Of a DNA stretch of 64,000 bases, positions 1 to 8,456 are shown in pieces. Position numbers and translations under genes: made by a program. The DNA lies in NCBI GenBank assembly GCA_934278995.1, contig CAKQWM010000001.1, positions 1-64,000 on the forward strand, written 5' to 3'. How positions within the stretch are numbered: position 1 is the first letter of the stretch; every line of letters begins with the position of its first letter. The notes under the pieces are model-generated. The model made no database searches. It had not been told where the DNA came from and saw only the letters and a list, made by a program, of their open reading frames with translations. The DNA is from an uncultured Clostridia bacterium. GTDB lineage: Bacteria > Bacillota > Clostridia > Christensenellales > Borkfalkiaceae.

Positions 1-3000
1 TAGGTACAACGGGCATTGCTTCGTTGCAACGGTCGCAAACGCCGTCGTTGTTTGCGTCAACGTGACCGAGGGCGGGAATGGATTCCGTTTTGGTTTCGCC
101 ACATTCGCAAGTGAAGGTTTTTACGCCCGTGGTAGTGCAAGTTGCGGCAAGGGTTTCTACACCTTCACCCCATGCATGGGTGTGAACGGGAGTATCGGAA
201 ACTTCCATGAGTTTACCAACGTATTGAGTGTTGTCGATAGTACTCAAGTTGTCACCGGTTATTTTTGTGATAGCGTTAGCGCCAAAAGTTGTGAAGGTGC
301 CGTAAGTACCGAGATAGTAATTAGTTCCTTCGACATCGGTAACCATAACGCCTGCTTCGGAATTCCAAGTCCAAGTAACGGCGGTATCCTGGAATACGGC
401 GTTGAAATGTGTGCCGCTCTTGATAACAGCAAGATATTTACCACCCTTGATTTGCATTGTATAACCGTCGGCATTCTTAACGAGAACGATAACGGCAGCT
501 TCGGCAATATTATCGGATGATGCCATATAGTAACCGTTCATTGCGCCGGTTAAGTATAAAACCTTATCTTGACCTTTATGATACATGCCGATGTTGTATT
601 CGCCTGCAGAGGGCGCCGGGTGAACGGGAGTATAGGGGGCGTACCAGACAGTGATGCTTTCTATTGAAACTGAACTATAACTTCTCTCTCCGCCAACCAC
701 GAAAACAGCTTTGGTACCGTTAACGCTTATTCTTTCACCATCGCTACAGCTTATATTTTCGCCGGCGTAAGTAAGGGTTCCTTTATTACCAAAACCGCCA
801 GTGATGTTAACGGCGACTATTTTATAACCGGCTTTAGCAGTAATTGTTAACGTATTATCTTTAGACAAATCCCAAGTCTTTTTAACTCCGTTGGGATCAA
901 CAAAATAACCCGAACTAGCTGTAGCCGTCGCAACGTCGCCTATTTCGATTGTAGTCTGTAAACTGCCTACTTCCCAACCTTTTTCATCGCCGTAATTTGC
1001 AACCTCTACGGAACATTTCGTTTCTTCGTTGCAACGGTCGCAAACGCCGTCGTTGTTTGCGTCAACGTGACCGAGAGCGGGGATAATCTTTTGAGTACGG
1101 CTTATTTCTTCGTTGCAAACGGTACAGTAAACTACTTCGTCGTAACTTCCGTCGGTATCGCAAGTAGCCTCAACGCGGTTTTCTTCCGTGGTGTTTGTAG
1201 CAGCGTGTTCGCATGCGGGGGCATACCAGACAGTGATTTTTTCTATTGAAACTGAACTATAACTTCTCTCTCCGCCAACCACGAAAACAGCTTTGGTACC
1301 GTTAACGCTTATTCTTTCACCATCGCTACAGCTTATATTTTCGCCGGCGTAAGTAAGGGTTCCTTTATTACCAAAACCGCCAGTGATGTTAACGGCGACT
1401 ATTTTATAACCGGCTTTAGCAGTAATTGTTAACGTATTATCTTTAGACAAATCCCAAGTCTTTTTAACTCCGTTGGGATCAACAAAATAACCCGAACTAG
1501 CTGTAGCCGTCGCAACGTCGCCTATTTCGATTGTAGTCTGTAAACTGCCTACTTCCCAACCTTTTTCATCGCCGTAATTTGCAACCTCTACGGAACATTT
1601 CGTTTCTTCGTTGCAACGGTCGCAAACGCCGTCAAAGTTTGCGTCTTTATGCCCGAGGGCGGGGATAGCGGTTTGTGCGACTAAAACTTTATTGCAAACC
1701 GAGCAGTGTTTGCCTTCGGTTTTGCCGGCTTTTACGCAAGTAGGTTCAACCTTCGCATCTATAACTTCGGTATGTCCTTTCGCGGGGATAACTTTCGTTT
1801 CTTTATGCTCGGCGTTATTTGCGCAAATGCGGGTTTCTTCGCCTGCCGCCGTGCAGGTCGCGGGCGTGGCAACCGTCCATTCGTTCCAAGCGTGTCCGAG
1901 CGCCGGGATAGTTCCGTTTTCCGATACCTTATGACAAACGGTACATTCTTTATGTTTAGTGCCTTCAGTCTCGCAAGTCGCTTCGCTGTCGATAATCCAA
2001 TCGGACGAAGTATGTCCTTTCGCGGGAATGGTTTCCGTTCTCGTACCACCACAGGCGGAACACGTATAAGTTTTTACTCCTCCGTTTTCACAAGTGGGTT
2101 CGGTGGTAACTTCGCCTTCGTTCCAAGTATGTCCTTTCGCGGGAATTTCAGCGTAAGTAGTATAATCGCAACGACTGCACGTATCGTAAGCGTTCCAGCC
2201 TTTTGCCGTACAAGTTGCGTCTTTTGCGTCGTGGTGAACAACGTCGTGTCCGAGCGCGGGAAGGGCTTCCGTTCTCGTACCGCCACAGGCGGAACACATA
2301 TAAGTCTTTATACCTTCGTTTTCACAAGTGGGTTCGGTGGTAACTTCGCCTTCGTTCCAAGTATGTCCTTTTGCGGGAACAACAGTTTGCGCAACCAAAA
2401 CTACATTGCAAACCGAGCAGTGCTTACCTTCGGTAAGTCCTGTTGCAGTGCAAGTAGCCTCAACCGCCGCGTCTGTTACTTCGGTATGACCTTTAGCGGG
2501 AACAACGGTTTGCGCAACCAAGACTTCATTGCAAACCGAGCAGTGCTTACCTTCGGTAAGTCCCGTTGCAGTACAAGTAGGTTCAACCGCCACGTCTATA
2601 ACTTCGGTATGTCCTTTTGCGGGAACAACGGTTTGCGCAACCAAAACTTCATTGCAAACCGAGCAGTGCTTGCCTTCGGTAAGTCCCGTTTCGGTGCAAG
2701 TAGGAGCGACCGCCACGTCTATAACTTCGGTATGACCTTTTGCGGCAACAACGGTTTGCTCAACCAAAACTTCATTGCAAACCGAGCAGTGCTTGCCTTC
2801 GGTAAGTCCCGTTGCGGTACAAGTAGCCTCAACCGCCGCATCTATAACTTCGGTATGACCTTTGGCGGCAACAACGGTTTGCGCGACTAAAACTTCATTG
2901 CAAACCGAGCAATGTTTACCTTCGGTTTTACCTTCGGTCGTACAAGTAGCCTCAACCGCCACGTCTATAACTTCTGTATGTCCTTTTGCGGGGATATCGG

Positions 3001-4495
3001 TTTGCGCGACTAAAACTTCATTGCAAACCGAACAGTGCTTACCTTCGGTAAGTCCCGTTGCAGTACAAGTAGGTTCAACCGCCACGTCTATAACTTCGGT
3101 ATGTCCTTTTGCGGGAACAACGGTTTGCGCAACCAAAACTTCATTGCAAACCGAGCAGTGCTTGCCTTCGGTAAGTCCCGTTTCGGTGCAAGTAGGAGCG
3201 ACCGCCACGTCTATAACTTCGGTATGACCTTTTGCGGCAACAACGGTTTGCGCGACTAAAACTTCATTGCAAACCGAGCAGTGTTTACCTTCGGTTTTAC
3301 CTTCGGTCGTACAAGTAGCCTCAACCGCCACGTCTATAACTTCTGTATGTCCTTTTGCGGGGATATCGGTTTGCGCGACTAAAACTTCATTGCAAACCGA
3401 ACAGTGCTTACCTTCGGTAAGTCCCGTTGCAGTACAAGTAGGTTCAACCGCCACGTCTATAACTTCGGTATGTCCTTTTGCGGGAACAACGGTTTGCGCA
3501 ACCAAAACTACATTGCAAACCGAGCAATGTTTACCTTCGGTAAGTCCCGTTGCAGTGCAAGTAGGTTCAACCGCCGCGTCTGTTACTTCGGTATGTCCTT
3601 TTGCTGGGATTTCAACGTAAGTGGTATAATCGCAACGGCTGCACGTATCGTAAACGTTCCAGCCTTTTGCCGTACAAGTTGCGTCTTTTGCGTCGTGATG
3701 AATAACGTCGTGTCCGAGTTTTGTTATAGTCTTTTGAGTACGGCTTAATTCGGTATTGCAAACCGAGCAGTAAACTACTTCGTCGTAACTTCCGTCTTTA
3801 TCGCAAGTAGCCTCGACGCGGTTTTCCGTCACCGCCGATTGAGGTTTATGCCCGAGGGCGGGGATAGTTTTGGTTTCTTTATGCTCGGCGTTATAGGCGC
3901 AAACACGGGTTTCTTCGCCTGCCGCCGTGCAAGTCGCGGGCGTTGTAACTTTCCACTCTCCCCACTTATGACCGAACACGGCTATAAAAGTCATGTCACG
4001 ACGGATATGTTTGTCGCTGAAATCGTATAAGGCGGTTTTTCCCGATTCCTTCCAGCCTTCAAAAGTTTTACCGCTTTCGTCGGTCGGGTTGGCAGGCAAA
4101 ACGACTTCGTCGCCGATAGCCACTATCTGATCGTCAACTACGTTTTTTCCGTCTTCAAATAAGAATTTGACGATGAATTGATCGGTTAATTTTTCAAATT
4201 TTGCGTAAAAATTCAGCGTTTTGTTCGCCAAAGTAGCGCCTTCGGCTTCAAAATCGTAAATTTCTCCGTCCAAAGTCCAGCCTTGAAATTTGTAGCCGAA
4301 TTTTTCGGGCGCTTCCGGTACGATAAATTCTTCGCCTTCGGTAAGGTATTGAATTTCGCTTACCAACTGTCCGTTCTCTCCGTAAAACCTGACGGCATGC
4401 GCGATTTTAAGTTCGCACGCGGTCAGGGCAAGCGATAAAACTATCGCCATTACCGCCAAAACCGCTATCGTCGCCAAACGTTTTGTTTTAGCCAT
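1..4495 (-). CDS. Giant repeat-rich surface lipoprotein, 3' end beyond left edge
   Basis: The minus-strand frame is open from an ATG at 4495 to the window edge, about 1,498 codons with no stop in the parts I read. The start follows AGGAGG (4506-4511). The N-terminus is a lipoprotein signal with lipobox LTAC (Cys27). Next come two InlB/Listeria-Bacteroides-type beta repeats (about residues 35-170). A long array of roughly 41-residue units follows, each with HCSVCN and PTCTATG cysteine motifs and a K/L-GH boundary. Then comes a beta-rich module present twice (582-nt duplication), and a further module ending in a DANNDGVCDRCNE motif at the left edge. Paired cysteines suggest metal binding or disulfides, which is inference. 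It is probably displayed on the cell surface, but no function or anchor can be assigned because the C-terminus is missing. No enzymatic domain is visible. Confidence 0.85.
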   Translation of the reverse strand, partial: MAKTKRLATIAVLAVMAIVLSLALTACELKIAHAVRFYGENGQLVSEIQYLTEGEEFIVPEAPEKFGYKFQGWTLDGEIYDFEAEGATLANKTLNFYAKFEKLTDQFIVKFLFEDGKNVVDDQIVAIGDEVVLPANPTDESGKTFEGWKESGKTALYDFSDKHIRRDMTFIAVFGHKWGEWKVTTPATCTAAGEETRVCAYNAEHKETKTIPALGHKPQSAVTENRVEATCDKDGSYDEVVYCSVCNTELSRTQKTITKLGHDVIHHDAKDATCTAKGWNVYDTCSRCDYTTYVEIPAKGHTEVTDAAVEPTCTATGLTEGKHCSVCNVVLVAQTVVPAKGHTEVIDVAVEPTCTATGLTEGKHCSVCNEVLVAQTDIPAKGHTEVIDVAVEATCTTEGKTEGKHCSVCNEVLVAQTVVAAKGHTEVIDVAVAPTCTETGLTEGKHCSVCNEVLVAQTVVPAKGHTEVIDVAVEPTCTATGLTEGKHCSVCNEVLVAQTDIPAKGHTEVIDVAVEATCTTEGKTEGKHCSVCNEVLVAQTVVAAKGHTEVIDAAVEATCTATGLTEGKHCSVCNEVLVEQTVVAAKGHTEVIDVAVAPTCTETGLTEGKHCSVCNEVLVAQTVVPAKGHTEVIDVAVEPTCTATGLTEGKHCSVCNEVLVAQTVVPAKGHTEVTDAAVEATCTATGLTEGKHCSVCNVVLVAQTVVPAKGHTWNEGEVTTEPTCENEGIKTYMCSACGGTRTEALPALGHDVVHHDAKDATCTAKGWNAYDTCSRCDYTTYAEIPAKGHTWNEGEVTTEPTCENGGVKTYTCSACGGTRTETIPAKGHTSSDWIIDSEATCETEGTKHKECTVCHKVSENGTIPALGHAWNEWTVATPATCTAAGEETRICANNAEHKETKVIPAKGHTEVIDAKVEPTCVKAGKTEGKHCSVCNKVLVAQTAIPALGHKDANFDGVCDRCNEETKCSVEVANYGDEKGWEVGSLQTTIEIGDVATATASSGYFVDPNGVKKTWDLSKDNTLTITAKAGYKIVAVNITGGFGNKGTLTYAGENISCSDGERISVNGTKAVFVVGGERSYSSVSIEKITVWYAPACEHAATNTTEENRVEATCDTDGSYDEVVYCTVCNEEISRTQKIIPALGHVDANNDGVCDRCNEETKCSVEVANYGDEKGWEVGSLQTTIEIGDVATATASSGYFVDPNGVKKTWDLSKDNTLTITAKAGYKIVAVNITGGFGNKGTLTYAGENISCSDGERISVNGTKAVFVVGGERSYSSVSIESITVWYAPYTPVHPAPSAGEYNIGMYHKGQDKVLYLTGAMNGYYMASSDNIAEAAVIVLVKNADGYTMQIKGGKYLAVIKSGTHFNAVFQDTAVTWTWNSEAGVMVTDVEGTNYYLGTYGTFTTFGANAITKITGDNLSTIDNTQYVGKLMEVSDTPVHTHAWGEGVETLAATCTTTGVKTFTCECGETKTESIPALGHVDANNDGVCDRCNEAMPVVP
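642..1633 (-). repeat. Tandem 582-nt module duplication inside the lipoprotein gene
   Basis: Positions 642-1051 and 1224-1633 are near-identical over about 410 bp at an offset of exactly 582 nt (194 codons), so the frame is kept. The duplicated module encodes a glycine/valine-rich beta-type domain that ends in the VCDRCN cysteine motif. Confidence 0.9.
2370..3615 (-). repeat. Tandem 123-nt (41-codon) repeats with 369-nt higher-order period
   Basis: About ten units of 123 nt each encode GLTEGKHCSVCN-like peptides followed by a PAKGHTEV boundary. Blocks starting near 2884 and 3253 are almost identical at an offset of 369 nt (three units), which shows recent block duplication within the array. 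Confidence 0.9.
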
Positions 4496-5128
4496 TTGTT
4501 TATGTCCTCCTACAAATAAAATATTACGAATCTTCGTAATTAAATCCAAATTAAATCCCTGATTCAATATCGCGTATTGCGTCGCAAAGTTAGAGCGTTG
4601 CGACGCACGCGTTTTAAACAATCGAGTTTTACGCCGATTTTTTCGATTTCGATTATCAGAAACGGTTGTCGGCGCGGTAACTGATTTACGGTTTCGCGCG
4701 ACTAAATCTGCTTTTGATAAACCGTTTTTTTTGATAAATTTCGTTTCAGATAATTTTTTGTAAACCTTTTAAGACGATTTGCGTTTGCCTGCAAACGCAA
4801 AGGGGATATCCCCTTTGTCGATTTTTATATTTTTCGCGCTTTTATTTACGGCAAGTCGCCGTCATTTTTTTAGTTCGGGAGGCTACGCGTCCGCGCGCCG
4901 TTTTTGCGCCGTGTTTTGATTTTCGGCGTCTGTAAAAATAAGTAATCGAGTTGTAAAAGCCGTCCGAAGCGACGCGCATTTACCGTATATATATCATTCA
5001 CCGTATATACATTTTTTTATAAAGTCGTGATTACGCTATTCTACTTAACTTCAGGTCGATAATTCGGCGCAGCGCGGAGGTTTTTTGAATCAAAGCGAAT
5101 CTGTATATTAAAGCGCTACCGATCCGAC
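4496..5128 (-). other. Long structured 5' leader of the repeat lipoprotein
   Basis: This is about 630 nt between the promoter at 5135-5163 and the ATG at 4495. It holds several inverted repeats: ATTACGA/TCGTAAT (4523-4540), a GCGTCGCAA/TTGCGACGC hairpin (about 4580-4608), GCGTTTGC/GCAAACGC (about 4790-4799) and the perfect palindrome AAAGGGGATATCCCCTTT (about 4799-4816). I found no open frame and matched no riboswitch consensus. Confidence 0.55.
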
Positions 5129-5134
5129 GAAAAT

Positions 5135-5163
5135 ATTATACACCTTACGCGGGCGCGTGTCAA
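5135..5163 (-). promoter_or_regulatory. Consensus sigma-A promoter, minus strand
   Basis: TTGACA (5158-5163) and TATAAT (5135-5140) are separated by 17 nt on the minus strand. It faces the repeat lipoprotein gene. Confidence 0.85.
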
Positions 5164-5204
5164 TACTAACTCAAAAAAACATATCCGTTTTTTAAAAAAA
5201 TAAT

Positions 5205-5766
5205 TTTATACACCCTCATCAGGCTCTACGAGCCGGCTGTCCGCCTCGGCTGAAATAGCCACGGGCTACGGCTACAAACAGCGCACTGTGCTGTTTGTTT
5301 TACGCCTACGCACCCCCATAGGGTGAAGCCTTTCACGCGTCGTCAGACGCAATTCACGCGACCGAAGGGAGCAATTCATGACCGTAGGTCAATTCACGCG
5401 TCGCAAGACGCAATTCACGTTGCGTAAGCAACAATTCACGACCGCAAGGTCAATTCACTTTTTTCAATCCCTCAGTCGATTTCATCGACAGCCCCCTTTA
5501 CACAAAGGGGCCTTTTACGCCGTCCTTGTCAGCCTTCACCTGGTAGGGGGAGGTGGCATTTTCGCAAGAAAATGACGGAGGAGGTTGGAAAGCGTATAAG
5601 GTCGTAAAAGATTATATAGCCACCCTCATCAGGCTCTACGAGCCAGCTTCTCCCACAGGGTGAAGCCTTTCACCTTTAAACCTCCCTTGTGTAAAGGGAG
5701 GTGGCGCGCGTCAGCGTGACGGAGGGATTGTTAAATAGCCCGCCTATAAGCCCGTTATCTGCGTTT
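5205..5766. repeat. Mosaic intergenic repeat cluster 1
   Basis: This cluster combines three repeat types that recur at 36.6-37.5 kb and 44.8-45.3 kb. Type A contains CTCATCAGGCTCTACGAGCC and a GGTGAAGCCTTTCAC end (5212-5340, 5622-5673). Type B contains CCTCC-TTTAC-AAGGGAGG with a TCCCTC/GAGGGATTG end (5465-5510, 5680-5730). Type C (5338-5462) is an array of hairpins separated by AATTCAC. Open frames across it are translations of repeats, not genes. Confidence 0.85.
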
Positions 5767-5776
5767 TTAACGCAAA

Positions 5777-5817
5777 AGGCTGTCAAAAGTTATAAAAACT
5801 TTGACAGCCTGTTTTTA
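5777..5817. terminator. Strong stem-loop with T-run
   Basis: AGGCTGTCAAAAGTT and AACTTTGACAGCCT form a long stem followed by GTTTTT on the plus strand. No plus-strand gene precedes it, so it may end read-through RNA from the repeat cluster. Confidence 0.6.
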
Positions 5818-6071
5818 ATATATTTTTTTAATATGTTTTTAATTCAATATATTTATTTTCAATATACTTTATTGAAAGGCGAAGAATTGTAACAACCGCC
5901 GATAATGGCTTATATGTTTTCGATACGTTTTCTTTAATATATTCTTTAATGATTCTTTTAACATATTTCTTTCAAAATGTGTTTTCAATATATTTTTTTT
6001 ATAATTTTTTTAATATATTTCTTTCGATGTGTTTCTTTTAATACGTTATATTTCTCTTTTAATGCGCTTCT
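5818..6071. repeat. AT-rich degenerate TTTAATATATTTCTTT repeats
   Basis: The stretch is built of imperfect copies of (T)TTAATATATTTCTTT-like words with no open frame. It lies just downstream of the minus-strand ASCH gene. I see no other signal in it. Confidence 0.6.
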
Positions 6072-6413
6072 TTAATATATTTTTTTGATTTCTAAAGCGA
6101 CTACGCCGTAAAGCGTTTCGTCTTCTTCGGTATAATAAGCGTACATATCGTTCGATCTCGCTGTTTCGCCTTTTTCGTAGCCGAGCAAAGTATAATCGTT
6201 GTAATATTCGTAAAGTTTTTGAAACGTTTTAAATCTTTTTACGCTAATTACAAGCGTTTCAATGACGTTTTCGGTTCCGATTAAAGTAAAAAGTATCGTG
6301 TCGCCGACCGATATTTTACTGCGTTTTCGGTCATATAGGCGGACTTCTACCGTTTTTTGACCTTTTTCGATCGCCTCAAAAGGCTTTTTTTGCAGTTTCA
6401 TATAATGCGTCAT
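6072..6413 (-). CDS. ASCH-domain (PUA-like fold) protein
   Basis: 113 residues, starting MTHYMKLQKKPFEAIEKG. The pattern LQKKPFEAI-KGQKTVEVRLYD at residues 6-28 and the later VGDTILF segment match small ASCH/PUA-like proteins, in which a conserved Gly-x-Lys-x-hEhR segment lines an RNA- or ligand-binding cleft. The length is typical of single-domain ASCH proteins. Family members are thought to bind RNA or modified nucleosides; the substrate here is unknown. It is read away from tRNA-Pro on the same strand, 150 nt downstream. No regulatory site was recognised. Confidence 0.75.
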   Translation of the reverse strand: MTHYMKLQKKPFEAIEKGQKTVEVRLYDRKRSKISVGDTILFTLIGTENVIETLVISVKRFKTFQKLYEYYNDYTLLGYEKGETARSNDMYAYYTEEDETLYGVVALEIKKIY

Positions 6414-6447
6414 GTTTTATTCCTCTTATACAATGATTTTCGTTACC

Positions 6448-6578
6448 GCCCTGACGGACGTTTTGTTTCTCCACGGAGTGACAAGAAAAAAACGCCCTGA
6501 CGGACGTTTTGTTTCTTCGCGGAGTGACAAGAAAAAAACGCCCTGACGGACGTTTTGTTCTGGTCGGAGTGACAAGAA
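6448..6578 (-). repeat. 46-nt repeats carrying copies of the tRNA-Pro 3' tail
   Basis: Units begin at 6448, 6494 and 6540 (GCCCTGACGGACGTTTTGTT). The first two each contain CGGAGTGACAAGAA, which is the terminal T-arm/acceptor sequence of the tRNA. The third runs into the genuine tRNA gene. The tRNA 3' end plus downstream flank has therefore been duplicated twice. Confidence 0.9.
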
Positions 6579-6637
6579 TCGAACTTGCGGCCTCTTGAAC
6601 CCCATTCAAGCGCGCTACCAAACTGCGCCACACCCCG
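6561..6637 (-). tRNA. tRNA-Pro(GGG)
   Basis: The cloverleaf was folded by hand. Acceptor CGGGGTG pairs with CACTCCG, the D-arm is GCGC/GCGC, the anticodon stem is CTTGA/TCAAG with loop ATGGGGT (anticodon GGG), and the T-arm has loop TTCGATT. The discriminator is A73 and CCA is encoded. A TATAAT-like -10 lies at 6679-6684 on the minus strand. Confidence 0.95.
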
Positions 6638-6899
6638 ATTGCGGACAAAAATTGCTTCGTCCGTCGAATTGCCTATATATTATAGCAACTTTTATTTCTT
6701 TTGCATAACGTTTTTTGCGATTTTTTAAAAAAATGTTAAAAAATCTTTACGCCGGGCGTTTTCCCGCCTTTTTCCGATTGTTTTTAAAGTATCTATCGGC
6801 TTTTTATAAACCGTCGCCGATAACCCCGATATCGGAAACTTCAAAAAAACTATCGGCTTTTACGTTATCGTCAATCGAGGTCGTAATTTCAAAAAGCAT

Positions 6900-7352
6900 T
6901 TATTTTTTGCTCGTTCCTTCCACTTCAACCTTTATTTTGCAAGGGATGCCCGAAATCAGTTTGATTTCGACGTCGTACACGCCCGTTTTTTTAATCGGCT
7001 CGGATAAAACGATCTTCTTTTTATCTACTTCGTAACCGAGTTTTTCTAACGCGACCGCTATTTCGGAACTCGTTATCGCGCCGAAAATTTTTCCGCTCGC
7101 GCCCGCAAAAGCCGTACATTTGACTGTTTTTCCGTGAATTTCTTTGGATAATGCGATAAGTCGCTTTTCTTCTTCTTTTTTATGAAACGCTTCGGCCTCT
7201 CTTTTTATGTTAAGGCTGTTGATTTCCACGGACGTTGCAATTTTTGCTAAATTTCTTTTAAAAAGCATGTTCCTCGCAAAGCCGTCGCTGACTTCGCAGA
7301 TATCGCCCTTTTTACCCGTACCTTTTACGTCTTCAAGTAAAATAACTTTCAT
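6900..7352 (-). CDS. rplI: 50S ribosomal protein L9
   Basis: 150 residues, the normal length. The N-terminus MKVILLEDVKGTGKKGD and the GFARNMLF segment are the classic L9 signature. A charged connecting helix (about residues 45-75) and a C-terminal rRNA-binding domain follow. L9 binds 23S rRNA near the L1 stalk and helps maintain reading frame. A CCTCC box (minus-strand GGAGG) sits just upstream of the ATG. It lies between parB and tRNA-Pro, not with the rpsF-ssb-rpsR or dnaB genes that often accompany it elsewhere. Confidence 0.97.
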   Translation of the reverse strand: MKVILLEDVKGTGKKGDICEVSDGFARNMLFKRNLAKIATSVEINSLNIKREAEAFHKKEEEKRLIALSKEIHGKTVKCTAFAGASGKIFGAITSSEIAVALEKLGYEVDKKKIVLSEPIKKTGVYDVEIKLISGIPCKIKVEVEGTSKK

Positions 7353-7484
7353 CTGTTTTCCTCCTTTTATAATTATGTTTTTTTACGGTCATAGTTTTCT
7401 CGTCGTACGGTCATAATCGTCAATCGCCGTTTAAGCGATGGCGGTGATAACCGTGTTGTTTAAGCGATGGCTGAAACAATCGTT

Positions 7485-8387
7485 TTATTTGATTTTATCT
7501 AAAAGATCCGAAATTCTGTCCAAATCGTCGCGAGTATAATAGTCGATATAAATTCTGCCCTTCCTGTCGTTGCCGATAGCCGAAACTTTCGTTCCGAAAC
7601 TTCTTTGCATTCTCACTATAAGGTCTTTTAGTTCGACACTCATATTGGCTTCCATTTCGGCTTTTTTTCTTCTCTTTTCGTCTTCGGGCGGGTTGTAGTA
7701 GTTTTTAACGGCTTGTTCGACTTCCCTGACCGACATACGCTCGGAAACGGCTCTCTTGGCAATGTTTAACTGCTCGTTTTTCGGTAAGGTTATAAGCGCC
7801 CTTGCATGCCCCTGCGACAACTGATTGGTCGAAACCAGATCGATAACGCCCTGATCGAGTGACAAAAGCCTTAACGTGTTCGCTATAGCCGAACGACTTT
7901 TGCCGATTCTTTCGGCAAGTTCTTCCTGCGTTATATCGTATTCGTCCATCAGAAGTTTCATTGCGTTCGCCGCTTCGATGGGGTTTAAATCTTCTCTTTG
8001 TAAGTTTTCGATAAGAGAAATCTCTTTAACCTGTCTTTCGTTGTAATCTTTGATTATCGAAGGAACGGTTTTCATGCCGGCAAGTTTACTTGCGCGCCAA
8101 CGCCTTTCCCCGGCGATTATCATATACTTGTTGCCTTTTTTATTTACGACAATGGGCATAATGACGCCGTGGACCGCTATGGAATCGGCTAATTCCTGTA
8201 AACTCGTCGGGTCGAAGACCTTTCTCGGCTGATTAGGGTTCGCCTCTATAAGGTCGATATTTATTTCGACGACGCTGTTTTTGATTTCTTCGCCTTCCGT
8301 GCCGAGTTTTTCATACGAAAACTTGCTGTAATCTTCCTGCGTGTCTTGTAAAAGCGCGGCTAAACCTTTGCCTAAACCTTTTGCCAT
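7485..8387 (-). CDS. parB: Chromosome-partitioning protein ParB (Spo0J)
   Basis: 300 residues, starting MAKGLGKGLAALL as in Spo0J proteins. The N-terminal ParB domain (about 38-125) contains the CTP-binding motif GERRWR at 93-98. The central helix-turn-helix region (about 140-200, ELAERIGKSRSAIANTLRLL) binds parS. The C-terminal segment should dimerise. ParB loads on parS and spreads as a CTP-dependent clamp, recruiting ParA and SMC. Three parS-like sites lie 3-6 kb away in the AT-rich island. It is downstream of parA with a 69-nt gap, probably in one operon. Confidence 0.97.
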   Translation of the reverse strand: MAKGLGKGLAALLQDTQEDYSKFSYEKLGTEGEEIKNSVVEINIDLIEANPNQPRKVFDPTSLQELADSIAVHGVIMPIVVNKKGNKYMIIAGERRWRASKLAGMKTVPSIIKDYNERQVKEISLIENLQREDLNPIEAANAMKLLMDEYDITQEELAERIGKSRSAIANTLRLLSLDQGVIDLVSTNQLSQGHARALITLPKNEQLNIAKRAVSERMSVREVEQAVKNYYNPPEDEKRRKKAEMEANMSVELKDLIVRMQRSFGTKVSAIGNDRKGRIYIDYYTRDDLDRISDLLDKIK

Positions 8388-8456
8388 TTTATATTCCTCC
8401 TTTATATCGATTTATCGTTTCGTAATGTTTTAAAAGTTAACCTAAAAGCGGTTTTA

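Noticed and set aside
1706..2890. Long plus-strand frame of 394 codons
   Set aside because: It is antisense to the repeat lipoprotein and opens only because the repeats have a period divisible by three.
2370..3615. Possible CRISPR array
   Set aside because: Units are 123 nt, contiguous, coding and without unique spacers.
6376..6648. Minus-strand frame of 90 codons
   Set aside because: It runs through the tRNA-Pro gene and its duplicated tails.
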